Assembly: GCA_963920525.1 (NCBI GenBank)
Contig: OY986436.1
Coordinates: forward strand, 178,595,361-178,659,360
DNA length: 64,000 bases
DNA from: Dichetophora obliterata
Taxonomy: Eukaryota > Arthropoda > Insecta > Diptera > Sciomyzidae
Reading direction: 5' to 3'
Shown here: positions 44,471 to 55,851 of the stretch, one piece after another
Layout: each line of letters opens with the position of its first letter
Numbering within the stretch: position 1 is the stretch's first letter
Program-made: the position numbers and the translations under genes
The notes under the pieces: generated by a model
What the model saw: only the letters and a program-made list of their open reading frames with translations
Told to the model about the DNA's origin: nothing
Database searches by the model: none

Positions 44471-45743
44471 GAGAAAAAAATCAAAAGAAATTCATAAGTA
44501 TTTTCTTTATGAAGCTTAAGAACTTCTCATTAAAAATAAATAAATAAACTTAAAAAAGAAAAAATATTTCAAGAACTTAAAAAAACAAATAAAATAAAAT
44601 GGGGTGGTAATCCTTCAGCAGTCTTCAGGTGGCACATCTTGGGTAGCAGGTTTCTGCTAGTTAATGATGTAGGTATTTTATTTATTTTTATTTTTTATTT
44701 ATTAAAATCAAACTTAGAAATTAAAGTTTATGTGTCTGAGTCTTTGTCTAAGATTTCTTGGAAGTCGCTCGTAGTTCTCGTTGTATTATTTGTTATATCT
44801 TTGTTCTTGATGCCAGTCATTAGCAATAAGTAAGGTTTGATAGTAAATTAAAAATATTGGATCATTCCAAATCAGCCTGGAAGTGAAGACTTGCTATTTT
44901 TTGTTTCGAAATTCTAACTTCGGATGTATATTGTGAAAGGACTTATCAATTTTAAGAGCTCATTAAAACATTTTAAAAAATGATTTTGTTGAACTTTTTA
45001 AACTGTACTAAAAAATTTATCCTATGTAGTGCGGTAAAAGATTTACAACCTGTTACACTTTCCAGCTAATGGTAAGGAAGAAAATTGTTAAACACCCTGT
45101 AACTAAAGCAGGGTGCAATTAAATACTTGTTGACTTCAAATTCAAGTTTAGTGGCTTCAAACTACTATAAACAAATGCATTTTGTTAGTATGCTTTTCAA
45201 TTAAATACCTAGTTCCGCTTTTTCTTATTTTAATCCACTGTGCATTGCCTGGGATTAACTTATCAAATTATTACTATGATATTATATAAACTGCTTCTAA
45301 AGTTTTTTGTTTGTTCCATTTTTACACTGGATCCACTGAACCAATTAAGACGATATGGGTAAAAAAAACTGCTCAAAAATGTGCCAAACCGTTATGGCCT
45401 ATTTTATATTTGCCTCGGCCAACTTCAACACCCATTTCGTGCGAAAACATTAAAACTGAACCGATTTGGATGATGCAGATACCATACGGTTTGAAATTTA
45501 CCTTTATTGTTAGGTGATATTCCACGCCCAATAAATGCTACAAATAAGAAGGCAAGAAAACTCAAGTGATTTTAACAGATGAAATACATATATATAATGC
45601 TATAAACAAAATTAATCAAAAAGCTTCTTATTACAATCTGATGAATAAAACTAAATTACTTTTTGCACGCCACGCCCACAATATTGCACAAACACATAAT
45701 AAGAGTCAGCGGCTGAATCAATTTGAACGAAAAAGATATCAAA
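44471..45743. other. AT-rich non-coding stretch
   Basis: No recognised gene or defined repeat. The frame at 45311-45517 has no recognisable domain. Confidence 0.35.
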
Positions 45744-46104
45744 TCTATATATATAAAAAGAAGTGTACGTTTGGTTGAAATTGCATCACTTCAGAACGGC
45801 TGGACCGATTTGGATAATTTTTTTTTTAAAATGTTCGTTTTTGTAAGTTAGGTTTTTAAGGAAAGAAAAATTGATAACGCCCACTTTTGCGCCCACTTTT
45901 TTTGATTTATCTAAAATCGGAAAACGGCTGGACCGATTTGGATAATTTTTTTTTCAAATGTTCGTAGTAATCCAATTTAAGTTTTTTCGGAAAGAAAAAT
46001 TGACCACGCCCACTTTTGCGCCCACTTTTTTTGATTTATCTAAAATCGGAAAACGGCTGGACCGATTTGGATAAATTTTTTTTCAAATGTTCGCTGTTTT
46101 GATA
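45744..46104 (+). mobile_element. Helitron 5' fragment with three 128-bp tandem units
   Basis: Begins A|TCTATATATATAAAAAGAAG, a Helitron 5' end. Three tandem units of about 128 bp follow, each marked by AACGGCTGGACCGATTTGGAT (about 45796, 45923 and 46053) and CGCCCACTTTTGCGCCCACT. The fragment has no 3' end of its own; another Helitron starts at 46105. The AACGGCTGGACCGATTT motif is widespread in insect non-autonomous Helitrons. Confidence 0.75.
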
Positions 46105-47949
46105 TCTATATATATAAAATTAAGTGGCAAAACTTCCTGTTCGCATACTCCTCCTAGACGACTTGCCCGATTTCAATGAAATTTTCAGGGGTGATTGGGG
46201 TCTGTGTGGAGGGTGCACATAAGAAATTGCATGTGTGTATTTTTGCACGTTTTGTGCCACACCCCCTTATGTCGCCCACAAATCAATAAAAATGCTGTAT
46301 TTAAGACGGTTTTGGTCGTATTAAATGAAAATTTGGTAAATAAGTTCGTATGATAACTATAATTAACTTTGAAAAAAAAAATGGGTGTGGTCACACTTCA
46401 TCTACGCCTTTTTTTAAGAAAATATCAAAATACTTCGAAACCATTGGTCCGATTGAGCTCAAATTTTGTAAGTACGCTTTGCTTTGAGTACGAGATGGTT
46501 TAAGGGGCAATGCCACACCCCCTTTTACCTCCCACATATAAATAAAAAATTGTTGTTATCGAATAGCTTTAGAGTTATGGGTCGCACAGCTTAGAAATTC
46601 GGTATTCGACCACAATTTAGACGTACCGTTTCTGTGATGAAATTTTATGGGAGTGAACAAGGGGGAGGGGCACCTCCCATACAACCCAAATTTGTGATAT
46701 CGAATAGCTTTCAAGTTATAGGAATTCATCTTTGGAATTCAGTTTTTGACCTCAATTTACACATGCAGTTTCAATGGTTTTATTTTATGGGCGTTGGACA
46801 GGGAGGCGTGACATCTCCCTTACAACCCAAATTTGCGATATCGTATTGCTTTGAAGTTATAGGTTGACAGCGTAAGAATTCGGTATTCGACCTAAATTTA
46901 TACATGCATTTTCAATACTTACATTTTGTCGTCGTAGGGCAAAGGGGAGTGGCACTTCCCATACAACCCAACTTTGTGCTATCAAATAGTTTTAGAGTTA
47001 TAAGTCGTACAACGCCGAAATTCAGTATTCGACCTCAATATACACATGCAGTTTCATTGATTCAATGTATGTTCATTGGTAAGAGGGGCGTGGCACCTCC
47101 CATTTAACGTAAATTTGCGATATTGAATATCAGCGTCAGAATTCAGTATTCGGCCCCAATTTATACATGCAGTTTCATTAATTACATTTTATGGGCGTAC
47201 GACAAGGGGGCGTGAAACCTCCTATTTAACCCAAATTAGAAATATCAAATAGCATTAGGGTTATAGGTCTCACAGCTTTGGAATTCAGTATTGGACCTCA
47301 ATGTACACATGCAGTTTCATTGATTACATTTTATGAGCGTTGATCAAGGGGGAGTGGCACCTCCCATACAACGAAAATTTGTGATATCGAAAAGCTTTGA
47401 AGTTCAAGGTCGCAAAGCGTCGGAACTCAGTATTCGACCAAAATTTACGCTTGCAGATTTACTGATAAAATTTTTTAGAGTATGTCGGGGGGGCGTGACA
47501 CCTCCAATTTAACCCAAATTTGCGATATCGAATAGATTTGGAGTTATACGTAACTCAGCCTCAAAATTCAGTATTCGACCTCAATGCACTCATGCAGTTT
47601 CATTGCTAAAATTTTATGGGCGTAGGGAAAAGGAGAGTGGCACCTCCCATACAATCAAAATTTGTGCTATCGAATAGTTTTGGAGTTATATGTCGCACAG
47701 TTTTGGAATTCGGTATTCGACCTCCATGTAGACATCCAGTTTAATTGATTACATTCTATTAGCGGCGATGAAGAGGGAGTGGCACTTCCTATATAACCCA
47801 AATTTGTTATATCGAATAGCTTTGTGGATATAGGTCGCACAGTCTCAGAATTCAGTATTTGACCTCAATTTAGACATGCTGTTTAACTGATAACATTTTA
47901 TGGGCGTTTGAATAGGGAGAGTGGCAGCAACGCGCCGGGTTTCAGCTAG
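46105..47949 (+). mobile_element. Non-autonomous Helitron with a long internal tandem array
   Basis: Starts A|TCTATATATATAAAATTAAG (46105) and ends CGCGCCGGGTTTCAGCTAG|T (47949), a complete Helitron frame without target duplication. The interior, 46640-47935, holds about ten tandem units with a period near 140 bp. Each has GTGGCACCTCCCATACAACC, AAATTTGYGATATCGAATAG, TTCRGTATTCGACC and CATGCAGTTTCATTGATT. No helicase or Rep coding is present. Confidence 0.8.
46640..47935 (+). repeat. Minisatellite, about 10 units of about 140 bp
   Basis: The CTCCC marker recurs near 46665, 46810, 46945, 47092, 47215, 47357, 47490, 47640, 47780 and 47920, so unit length varies from about 123 to 150. Units differ by point changes and short indels, indicating an old or repeatedly rearranged array. 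Confidence 0.85.
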
Positions 47950-49131
47950 TAGTTCTATATTATACTGGAGTGAGTTTAATCTATAATTTGTCACACATAA
48001 TTTTTTCGCCAAATAAAAACGATTTAGATTGCAAAATGATTGTAAACTTAACTCAATTGGCCACATCTACATCCATACGCCTACTTTATTAAAAAAACGT
48101 AATAAGACAGGAATAGCAAAATCGTTTTCAACAATATAAGCATCGAATAGTTTTGTATAAAATTTCGATTGCTATGAGCTATAAACAGTTTTCGGCACCT
48201 ATCTACAACACCCACAGTTTTTAAATAATATTCTACAATGAGAATGACTGAATCGAAATAAACGATAATTTATTTCTGTATATTATTTTACCGAATTCGA
48301 CGATCGAATTAGACGATATAAATAGTTTTAAATACAATATCGTACCAAACATTTCATTATTTTTTTATTATTCTTATAATAAAATTACATATTTGTTAAT
48401 GGTCCACCCTCTTCAGTTATAAAAATGTACGATGGAATGTGTTTAATTTCATGTGATAGTTGTGACCATTTCGACAGACAATAGTTGTGATAAACTATCA
48501 CTGTTGCGGTTTTTCTAAAAATGTTATGGTTTTTTTTTAACACATACGTTGCTTTAACGATATCAAACGATATTAAGAAGCTTTTTTCTACAAGAAACCT
48601 ACAATATCGAGTTTCGTGAAAAATTCTCAATTATTGTTTATTTTTTTTTTTAAATCATGTTATACAAAAACACAGGAAATGGACAAGAAGTTTTCAATTG
48701 CCTTGCACCTTGTATGAAAAGCGAGAGGCATATTCTCTTCTCACGCGAAGAGTACTTAAAATAATAACATGAAATTTTTACACAATATAAAGAACAATGC
48801 TGCATTATTTACCCTAAATTCGTGTTTTTTGAGCTATGACGGTCTTCAAGTAACTAAGAGATATGTTCTTTGCCCTATCTCCAGTACTGTATTCGAAAGT
48901 TGTATTGCACGTTCGTTTGCCGTGTTATCATTAGCATGGTGACAGTGACTACGAATTAAATGATTAAAGTGTTAAGTAAACTTAATGACTTAAAAAGAGT
49001 GGTTTCAATTTTGTACATTTTATCACCATACCAATTATTTCAGTATAATTATATTAAAGTGTCATAATTCATGGATGATAGTAAAATATACTGTTAGTTA
49101 CAACCACGGCTGCGTAGTCAGACCAAAAAAT
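47950..49131. other. Non-coding stretch
   Basis: Contains small dyads such as CGAATTCGACGATCGAATTAG near 48292 and no recognised genes; the minus frames at 47845-48066 and 48385-48630 lack domains. Confidence 0.35.
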
Positions 49132-49490
49132 CTCGACTCCGACTTCAACTCCGACTCCTACTCCGACTTCGACTCCGATTCCGATTCCGACTTCGACTTC
49201 GACTCCGATTCCAACTCCGATTCCGACTTCGACTCCGACTCTGACTCCGATTCTGACTCCGATTCCGATTTCGATTCCGACTTCGACTCCGACTCCGATT
49301 CCGATTCAGACTTCGACTCCGATTCCGACTCCGACTCCGACTCCGACTCCGACTCCAACTCCGATTCCAATTCCGACTCCAAATCCAACTCCGATTCCTA
49401 CTACGACTCTGATTCCGATACCGACTCCGACTTCGATTCCGACTACTACTCCGACTCCGATACCGACTCCGATTCCGACTCCGACTCCGA
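49132..49490 (+). repeat. GACTCC hexamer array (about 58 units)
   Basis: Variants GACTCC, GATTCC, GACTTC, AACTCC and TACTCC repeat every six bases. The + strand therefore reads as Ser-Asp repeats and the - strand as Ser-Glu repeats or a Val-Gly repeat, depending on frame. This is a simple-sequence effect; there is no upstream gene structure. A short related patch lies at 50345-50425 in inverted and direct orientation. Confidence 0.9.
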
Positions 49491-49495
49491 CCAAA

Positions 49496-50344
49496 TAATT
49501 AAAAACATTTGTATTTTAATTTTTAATAAATAATTTTATAAAAATTACAGTTTAATACAAGCAGTTTAAAAAATAAAAAAAAAACAGTTTTTCAAGTGAA
49601 GATTGGTTTTTAATTGAAAGCTGGTTTTTTCTTGCTACTAAACTACTTGGAGTGCTATTATTGTCTTTTTCCATATTTCTGAATGAAATTGCTGAAGGTG
49701 CTCTTGATGGAGCGTTTTTATCCGTTCCACAAAAACTACTAATTTTAGCATCACAATTTGTTTCTTCATCTTTAATTCAACACTGACACAAGTAATGTTT
49801 TCTGTCGGATGTTATTGTAAAATAGTCATAAACTGCAGAGTTTATGGACACTTTTTGTGACATTTTCTTAACCGTTAATACAATGTCCCGGCTTACACTT
49901 GTCAAAAATTGACGATCAAGTCTTGTGTTCGGTGGTGCGGGAATCGTAACAAAAGGGAAAGAAAAAAAATTGACCGTACTGTCAATTCTTGGGCGATTCA
50001 TTTTGTGTTCGTTGTCCCGTTACTTGTTCAATTCGTTTTGCGCATCAACGTCGTTTCATAACAAGAATTGATCATCAACTCTTGATGTGTACAAACGTGA
50101 ACGTCAAGTTTAAAAGGAAATTCGGAAAATTGCCCGTCAATTCTTGACAAGTTACAACCAGGACAGTACAATGTTTAGGTTCCGGTTTCAAGCTATCACT
50201 GAAATTTTAGTCATGATAGCTGTAGTGTTTCTTTTTTAACGTGTAGTCGATAATTTCACAGAAGTAACCGAAATAAAAGAGTACTCCTTTTATACTGTTT
50301 TTAAAAATATTTGGAAAATTATGCGAAATATTATTTATTTTTCT
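49496..50344. other. Non-coding stretch
   Basis: Words CAAGAATTGATCATCAACTCTTG (central dyad near 50063-50085) and TTGACAAGTTACAACC are notable, with no ends or coding region. The minus frame 49777-50001 is without known domain. Confidence 0.35.
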
Positions 50345-50425
50345 GGATTGCCGGAGTCGGAGTCGATGCATTTTTCCCGACTCCGACTTTCGACTTCCGA
50401 CTACTCGACTCCTCAACTCCGCAGA
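50345..50425. repeat. GGAGTC / GACTCC patch
   Basis: CCGGAGTCGGAGTCGATG is followed by CCCGACTCCGACTTTCGACT and ACTCGACTCCTCAACTCCG, a short inverted pair of the same hexamer seen at 49132-49490. Together they could be the ends of one repetitive element. Confidence 0.65.
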
Positions 50426-50982
50426 ACTGGTTACAATACGGTTAAAAGCTTGCATTAAAATTGAAACTTTTCTGTACTACATATAAGTCCACACCAGCTT
50501 TGGTTTCAAATTTAATATTTGCAAAATACTAAAATATGGTTTTAATAAAGCTTTGGTTTTGAATTTAGATCAGGCTTGGATTAAAATATTAAAAAAAAAA
50601 ATAATAACAAACACCGTGAGATACAAACCCACGACATCCAGTTTGTAAGGTCTTTAGTATCCAGAAGCAAATTTCTTTTTGAATATTCAAATATTGAGTC
50701 AGAATTTTAAGATATATAGTACATATATTGTTTGAAACTTTTTTAAAAGTTACTTTATATTAGATAAACACAATTTTATTTTTAGAAATACCGAATACAA
50801 GCTCTTGGCTAGCAATTTTCTCTAGAAAACTAACCTGTTGAATCATTTTTTTCAGCTTGAAATGCGATTTATTTATCTATCTCAAAAATAAACATACCTT
50901 TTTCATTGCTAAGGCAATAATGCTAGCTCATAATGCTCTTATGATTTACTGCATTATTCTGTATCACGAAGAATTACACAAA
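50426..50982. other. AT-rich non-coding stretch
   Basis: Nothing recognised. Confidence 0.3.
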
Positions 50983-51056
50983 CGATGAGAAAGACACGAG
51001 AAGCAATACAATATTATGTGGAAAAAAGGATTGCGTCTTGTGTCTTTCTCATCGTT
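50983..51056. repeat. Hairpin of about 25-bp arms
   Basis: CGATGAGAAAGACACGAGAA is mirrored by TTGTGTCTTTCTCATCG; continued as GCAAT / ATTGC around a spacer of about 20 bases. It may be a tiny MITE or fold-back relic. No protein. Confidence 0.6.
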
Positions 51057-52375
51057 GGTGTGAGTACCTTTTTTGCTTGACGTGATCACATCTTTTTGAA
51101 CATTTATTTTCAGACCTATTTAGCAGTGATTCTGAAAACTCATTCATGTTTTGTTTAGCCTTTGTGCTGTTTTGTGTTCCTATTCTCAAGTTTTTTTTTT
51201 GTTATGCTTTAATTAATTTTCTTGCTAAAAATAGCTAGAACAAACAAACAATATTAAGCAGAAAAGGGTGCTTTATTTGTATGTAGTATAAACAACATTA
51301 ACTAAATGTTTGTACATATAAAATTTTTCGCATTCTATGTGCTAGATGTGAACATGTTTATTTTAACCCTATTGACAATCCTTTTTTTAGTTATTTCAGA
51401 GAAAAAACTTGAAAGTTGCTCGCGGCTAATCTGTGTCAGCGTCAGTGTTGTCAGTTAAAAATTTTTAATAGAGGCAGATTGAGTTGAAAATGAGTGGTAG
51501 ATTTTTTGTAAAAATGTTGATTTATATCATTATAGCATGACTATTATATCCTAAGGACTCAATAAGGACTTCTTTTTCAAGGAGTATTGTGTACACTTCC
51601 ATTAGCTATTGGCAGGATAATATTTTAAACATTTTTTTAAAAGATAAAATTCATATAATGGAATATATTGGCTGTGGGAAATATTGCTCTAATAAAACTT
51701 GCTCACAAAAAAATCCCATTTTGGCGTGTATACAGAACCGGAGTGAACGTTTTTAAACTTAAGAATAAAAGAGATTTTTGTGAAAGAAATATAATTAAAA
51801 ATTTGCATAAAAAAATATTCTGTTTACTTATTATTTACGCTGTCCAAATCGTCAAGAACTGGAATCAAATAAACCCTACATTGGATTTGGATTAAATTTT
51901 GGTTTGCGATCTAGCCAGGTCACAACTCTGTGAAAATTTCTCAACTTGCTAGAAGCTATATTTTTGGTCAAAACCATTCTTTTAAATGATTTCGAGAAAT
52001 GAATGAAAGAAGTGATTTCGCAGTTAACTGATACACTAAAGTGGTTAAAAAGTTTTTTATAATTTAGTGCATATAACTTGGTCAAAATTTATGTAAGTTT
52101 GGATAGAAGCCTTTTTTCTAGCCTAAATCATTTTATTATAGAATTTCATTGTAATAGATTTTAATTGGCTTAAGAGCTCTAGGTCAATTTAATAATTGGG
52201 TTTTTGTTGGTGCATTTGCTTTATATAATTAAAAAGAATGGGTTAGAGAGTACTTTTCTCTTACAAAGTGTTTGTTATGGTTATTGTATTTAATAGGGAA
52301 TGAAGATTTGTATTGGTGTCACTATAATAAATATTTTTAAATCATGTCGCTTGCTTAAAATTGTCAACGGGGGAT
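51057..52375. other. AT-rich non-coding stretch
   Basis: No recognised feature. Frames at 51668-51895 (plus) and 51876-52085 (minus) have no known domain. Confidence 0.35.
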
Positions 52376-53015
52376 CTTTTTTGGAGGTTCCCATACAAAA
52401 AACACAAAATATAGAACAAAATGTCTATTATAGTTCATATAAAAAAACCTATGATCCATAGGGAGCAAGTAAATGAGCAGGTCCTATTAATTTTTCCCCC
52501 AAAAAAATTCTTCTGAACACATCTAACCTCTATTTGCCACTCTTCTGGCGTTTCCAATAAAAAAAAAAAAAAAAAAACGGGAAAAAGGTCTATTATAGTT
52601 CATATCAAAAATCTTTGACCCCAAGGGATGTCAAATGTATAGACAGACTGCTTCAATTTATTTGTCACAATTCAGATTTCCTTTGAAGACACCTACCCTT
52701 ATTGGAGTCCCCATACAAAAAACACAAAATGTAGAAAAAAATTTCTATTTCAGTTCATATCAAAAAATCTATCGTCAAATGTATGAGTCCTATTAACTTT
52801 TTCCTTTCAACGCTTATTTTGAACACACCTGCACTCTATCTGCCATCCCTCTGGGGGTCCTCACACAAAAAACCCAAAAATTGGAAAAATGTCTATTATA
52901 GTTTATATCAAAAAATGTATGAGCCGGTTTAATTACTTTTACCACTTCAACATTTCTTCTGAACACACCTACACTCTACCTGCCATCTTTTAGGGGGCTT
53001 CCATACAAAAAAGAC
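52376..53015 (+). repeat. Tandem array, about 4 units of about 150 bp
   Basis: Each unit contains CCCATACAAAAAACACAAAA, GTCTATTATAGTTCATATCA, AAAATCTATG-like words and TTCTGAACACACCTACACTC with TGCCATC. Markers fall near 52390, 52556, 52708, 52862 and 53000. Units are diverged. One unit carries an A18 run at 52560-52577. Confidence 0.8.
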
Positions 53016-54589
53016 ATAAAATAGATATCTTTTCACGTGTACACAAAAACGTGTCGAACGAAACTCGAAACATTTTCGTTACAGAGACTCGTGTGACGCG
53101 ATTGAAAACTTTTACTCTCAGTATCAAATCATCGCTTAAGAAGTTTCATTCAAAAATAAAAATATTTTACATTATGTTTATAAAAGCCCGTCCTACGACT
53201 GGTCCTCCGCACACTTCCTTTTAGGAGCCATTTGCCGAAAGCGCTTGATTTTTATTCACTTGATTTTTGCAAACTACAATTATACCACTTTAAAAAACAC
53301 TTTAAGTGCTGAAACAGTGTTGAAAAATTAGGTCCAGTGTAACAGTGTAAAAACTAAAGTAACAATCATATTTATATTGATGGCTCTTTTACAAATCGCA
53401 CACCTTCCAGGATTTGATGTCTCAAATTCGGCCGAAACTTATTTAAATTTTTTTACGTAAGAGAAGCTTATACGTGTATCGGGATTTTTTGTCGGAAAAT
53501 TTCTTTTACGGAATACCTTTACAATGGAAAATATAAACATGAAGCGCGCGGTGAACAAAAATGTATATAAAATCTATAAAAAAATTACTCCATTCTTTTG
53601 AGAATTTTATATCTTGATAAATGTATGGCGCTTTGATTAGTGTTGTCAAAAATGTCATTTACCTGGGGCAAGGGCATGAAAAAGCCGTTTGAAAAATTCT
53701 TTCAGCTTTTTTACATTTATTTTAAATATTAAAAAAATAAGCTGTAGAATAAACTGTAGAATTACAGAGCATCAAATAATCAATAAAACGGGCCCAAAAC
53801 GAACTAAGTCGGAATAGCACAAACGGAGATATTGCGATTTAAGTAACACAGACATAGACAAAATATTGCCATTTTTCACAATTTTGACCTAAAGTTAAGC
53901 TTATTTTACATAAATAAAATTGAACAAAATTTTCAGATGATTTAAAAATCAACTTTTATTTTTTGCAAAATTCGTGCTACTGGCTTTGCAAAAATATTAT
54001 ACGTAAAAACTTAGGCGTCGGCTGATACAATTATATTTTTTGGTACAAACCATCAAAAGAATTTCATTAAATTCATCATATCTTATTCATAAAAAGATTA
54101 AAAACAAGAAGTAGTTAGATCATAAATGTACTATTGTAAGAACCTTATCTTGTCTCTGAAAAGAATGAAATTAATTTTCAATGCATACTTTCAGGCTAAA
54201 CATTTTTGAGGACAGTATCAGTTGTAAAAGCACTGTAATAATGGCAAACAAGTAATTACAGTTTGAGCGATACTGTGCGCAGAAAAAATCCTTACAAAAT
54301 TAATAGCGAGTAATGCATAATATTATTTAGTAATACTTTCTGACACAAAATGTAATTTTTTGAGAAAGTTTTAAACAGATTGTATTACAGTTATCAATAA
54401 AGTAAAAAAAAAATCGCCCACGATTTCAACATACAAAATTGGGGATTTTTCATAAAAAAATTTAATTTGCCACTTTTTTGGCGAAATATCCTAATAGTTA
54501 AGGGTAACTTTTAATATAAAAGCTTTGTTGAGCAATTTTTAATTTTTTTAGGCAATTTATCTTTTTTTGGGGATTTTTCGGTGCTGTGT
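53016..54589. other. Non-coding stretch
   Basis: No genes, ends or arrays recognised; 53.0-53.3 kb is slightly less AT-rich. Confidence 0.35.
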
Positions 54590-55595
54590 TTTATTGCCAC
54601 CATGGCAAAGAAAATGTGCATTAATGCCACTCGCATAACCGCCACCAATTTTAGTGGAAACAATGCACAACGGCAATTTACATAATTGCCACAAAATTTT
54701 CGTGGCAATAACGCACACAGAAGCTGTGAATTATTGTCACGTGCATTATTGCCACCAAATGTTCATGTAATTTAGGATGAAACATTCGTGTTGTTCACAA
54801 ATTTTTGTGGCATTAATGCACTTTTTATAAAGATATTTGACATTTTTGAAAATTTATTTATTAAAATTATACAAATTCTAAATGTTTGATAGTTTAAACC
54901 ATACTTGATTTTAAATACAAATTCTAGTTGTTTGATAGTTTAAAATCGTTTATTGAGCTTAAGGTCAAAGTTAGAACAATTAATTGTTCTAACGAATTTT
55001 TCCAAAGAAACAACAACAACTACAAAGTTTTTTCAATATGAAAAGGAAAAAATCACTAGCTTGATTTTATTGTACAATTTCTGCTATGCTAAAAGCGTCA
55101 TCAGAAATCTTTGTGATTACCCGTGCAAGCGCGCGCTAACGCACTGCACCATCGGGGCGATGAGATTTGAAGCGTCAATTTCTCATTTTTTTCCTCAATT
55201 TCATAATGTCACATTTGTTGTTGTATTTCTGTTTTACTTTAGTTTCTATGCTTATGTTATTTACAAAGATTTCTGATGACGCTTTTAGCATAGCAGGAAT
55301 TGTACAATAAAATCAAGCTAGTGATTTTTTCCTTTTCATATTGAAAAAACTTTGTTGTTGTTGTTGTTTCTTTGGAAAAATTCGTTAGAACAATTAATTG
55401 TTCTAACTTTGACCTTAAGCTCAATAAACGATTTTAAACTATCAAACAACTAGAATTTGTATTTAAAATCAAGTATGATTGAAACTATCAAACATTTAGA
55501 ATTTGTATTTAAATCATATAAAGTCAACATAATATTTATTAAAATTTTACTCTGTGGCAATAAGTTTGCATTATTGGCTGGTGGCAACAATTATC
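54590..55595. repeat. TTGCCAC/GTGGCAA-rich region containing a fold-back element
   Basis: Between 54590 and 54830 the words ATTGCCACC, GTGGCAATAA and TGCATTAATGCCAC recur in both orientations. After the fold-back element the same words return (TGTGGCAATAAG near 55553 and GGTGGCAACAATTATCC near 55583). TTTTATTGCCACCATGG on the left and CTGGTGGCAACAA on the right could be the decayed termini of an older element. Confidence 0.5.
54869..55508. mobile_element. Fold-back element with 246-bp near-perfect arms
   Basis: The left arm 54869-55114 and right arm 55263-55508 are reverse complements with only a few differences (for example GTTTAAACCATACTTG versus GTTTCAATCATACTTG), around a 148-base spacer. 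The palindrome AGAACAATTAATTGTTCT lies in each arm. No TA, TTAA or longer duplication can be fixed at the ends, so the family is unknown. The plus frame at 54953-55276 is partly arm and partly spacer and is not considered a gene. Confidence 0.8.
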
Positions 55596-55851
55596 CAAAC
55601 CTGAATTTTCCCCGTCAATATTTTTGAAAAGGTTTTAGAATATTAGACGTTTTAATATTACATACAAATTATTAAAAGAAAATAGTTGACTGAAATGAAA
55701 TAGTGGTAGATTTTGAAAAATACAAATAGTGGGAAAGTAAAATGGTAGAAGCCAAAAAAGTAGGAAATAGTGTTAGATCTATCACAACTGTGATAAAGTG
55801 ACAACACTGGTCAGCTGCCAACACACATACATACACAAACCTACGTACAGA

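Noticed and set aside
46640..47935. CRISPR array
   Set aside because: Units of about 140 bp are homologous along their whole length with no unique spacers, lie in a eukaryotic Helitron, and no cas genes exist.
49075..49533. 152-codon Ser-Asp repeat protein
   Set aside because: The frame is produced by a hexamer simple repeat; the opposite strand gives equally long Ser-Glu and Val-Gly frames, and there is no gene structure around it.
54953..55276. 107-codon plus-strand ORF
   Set aside because: Runs from a fold-back arm through the spacer into the other arm; no domain.
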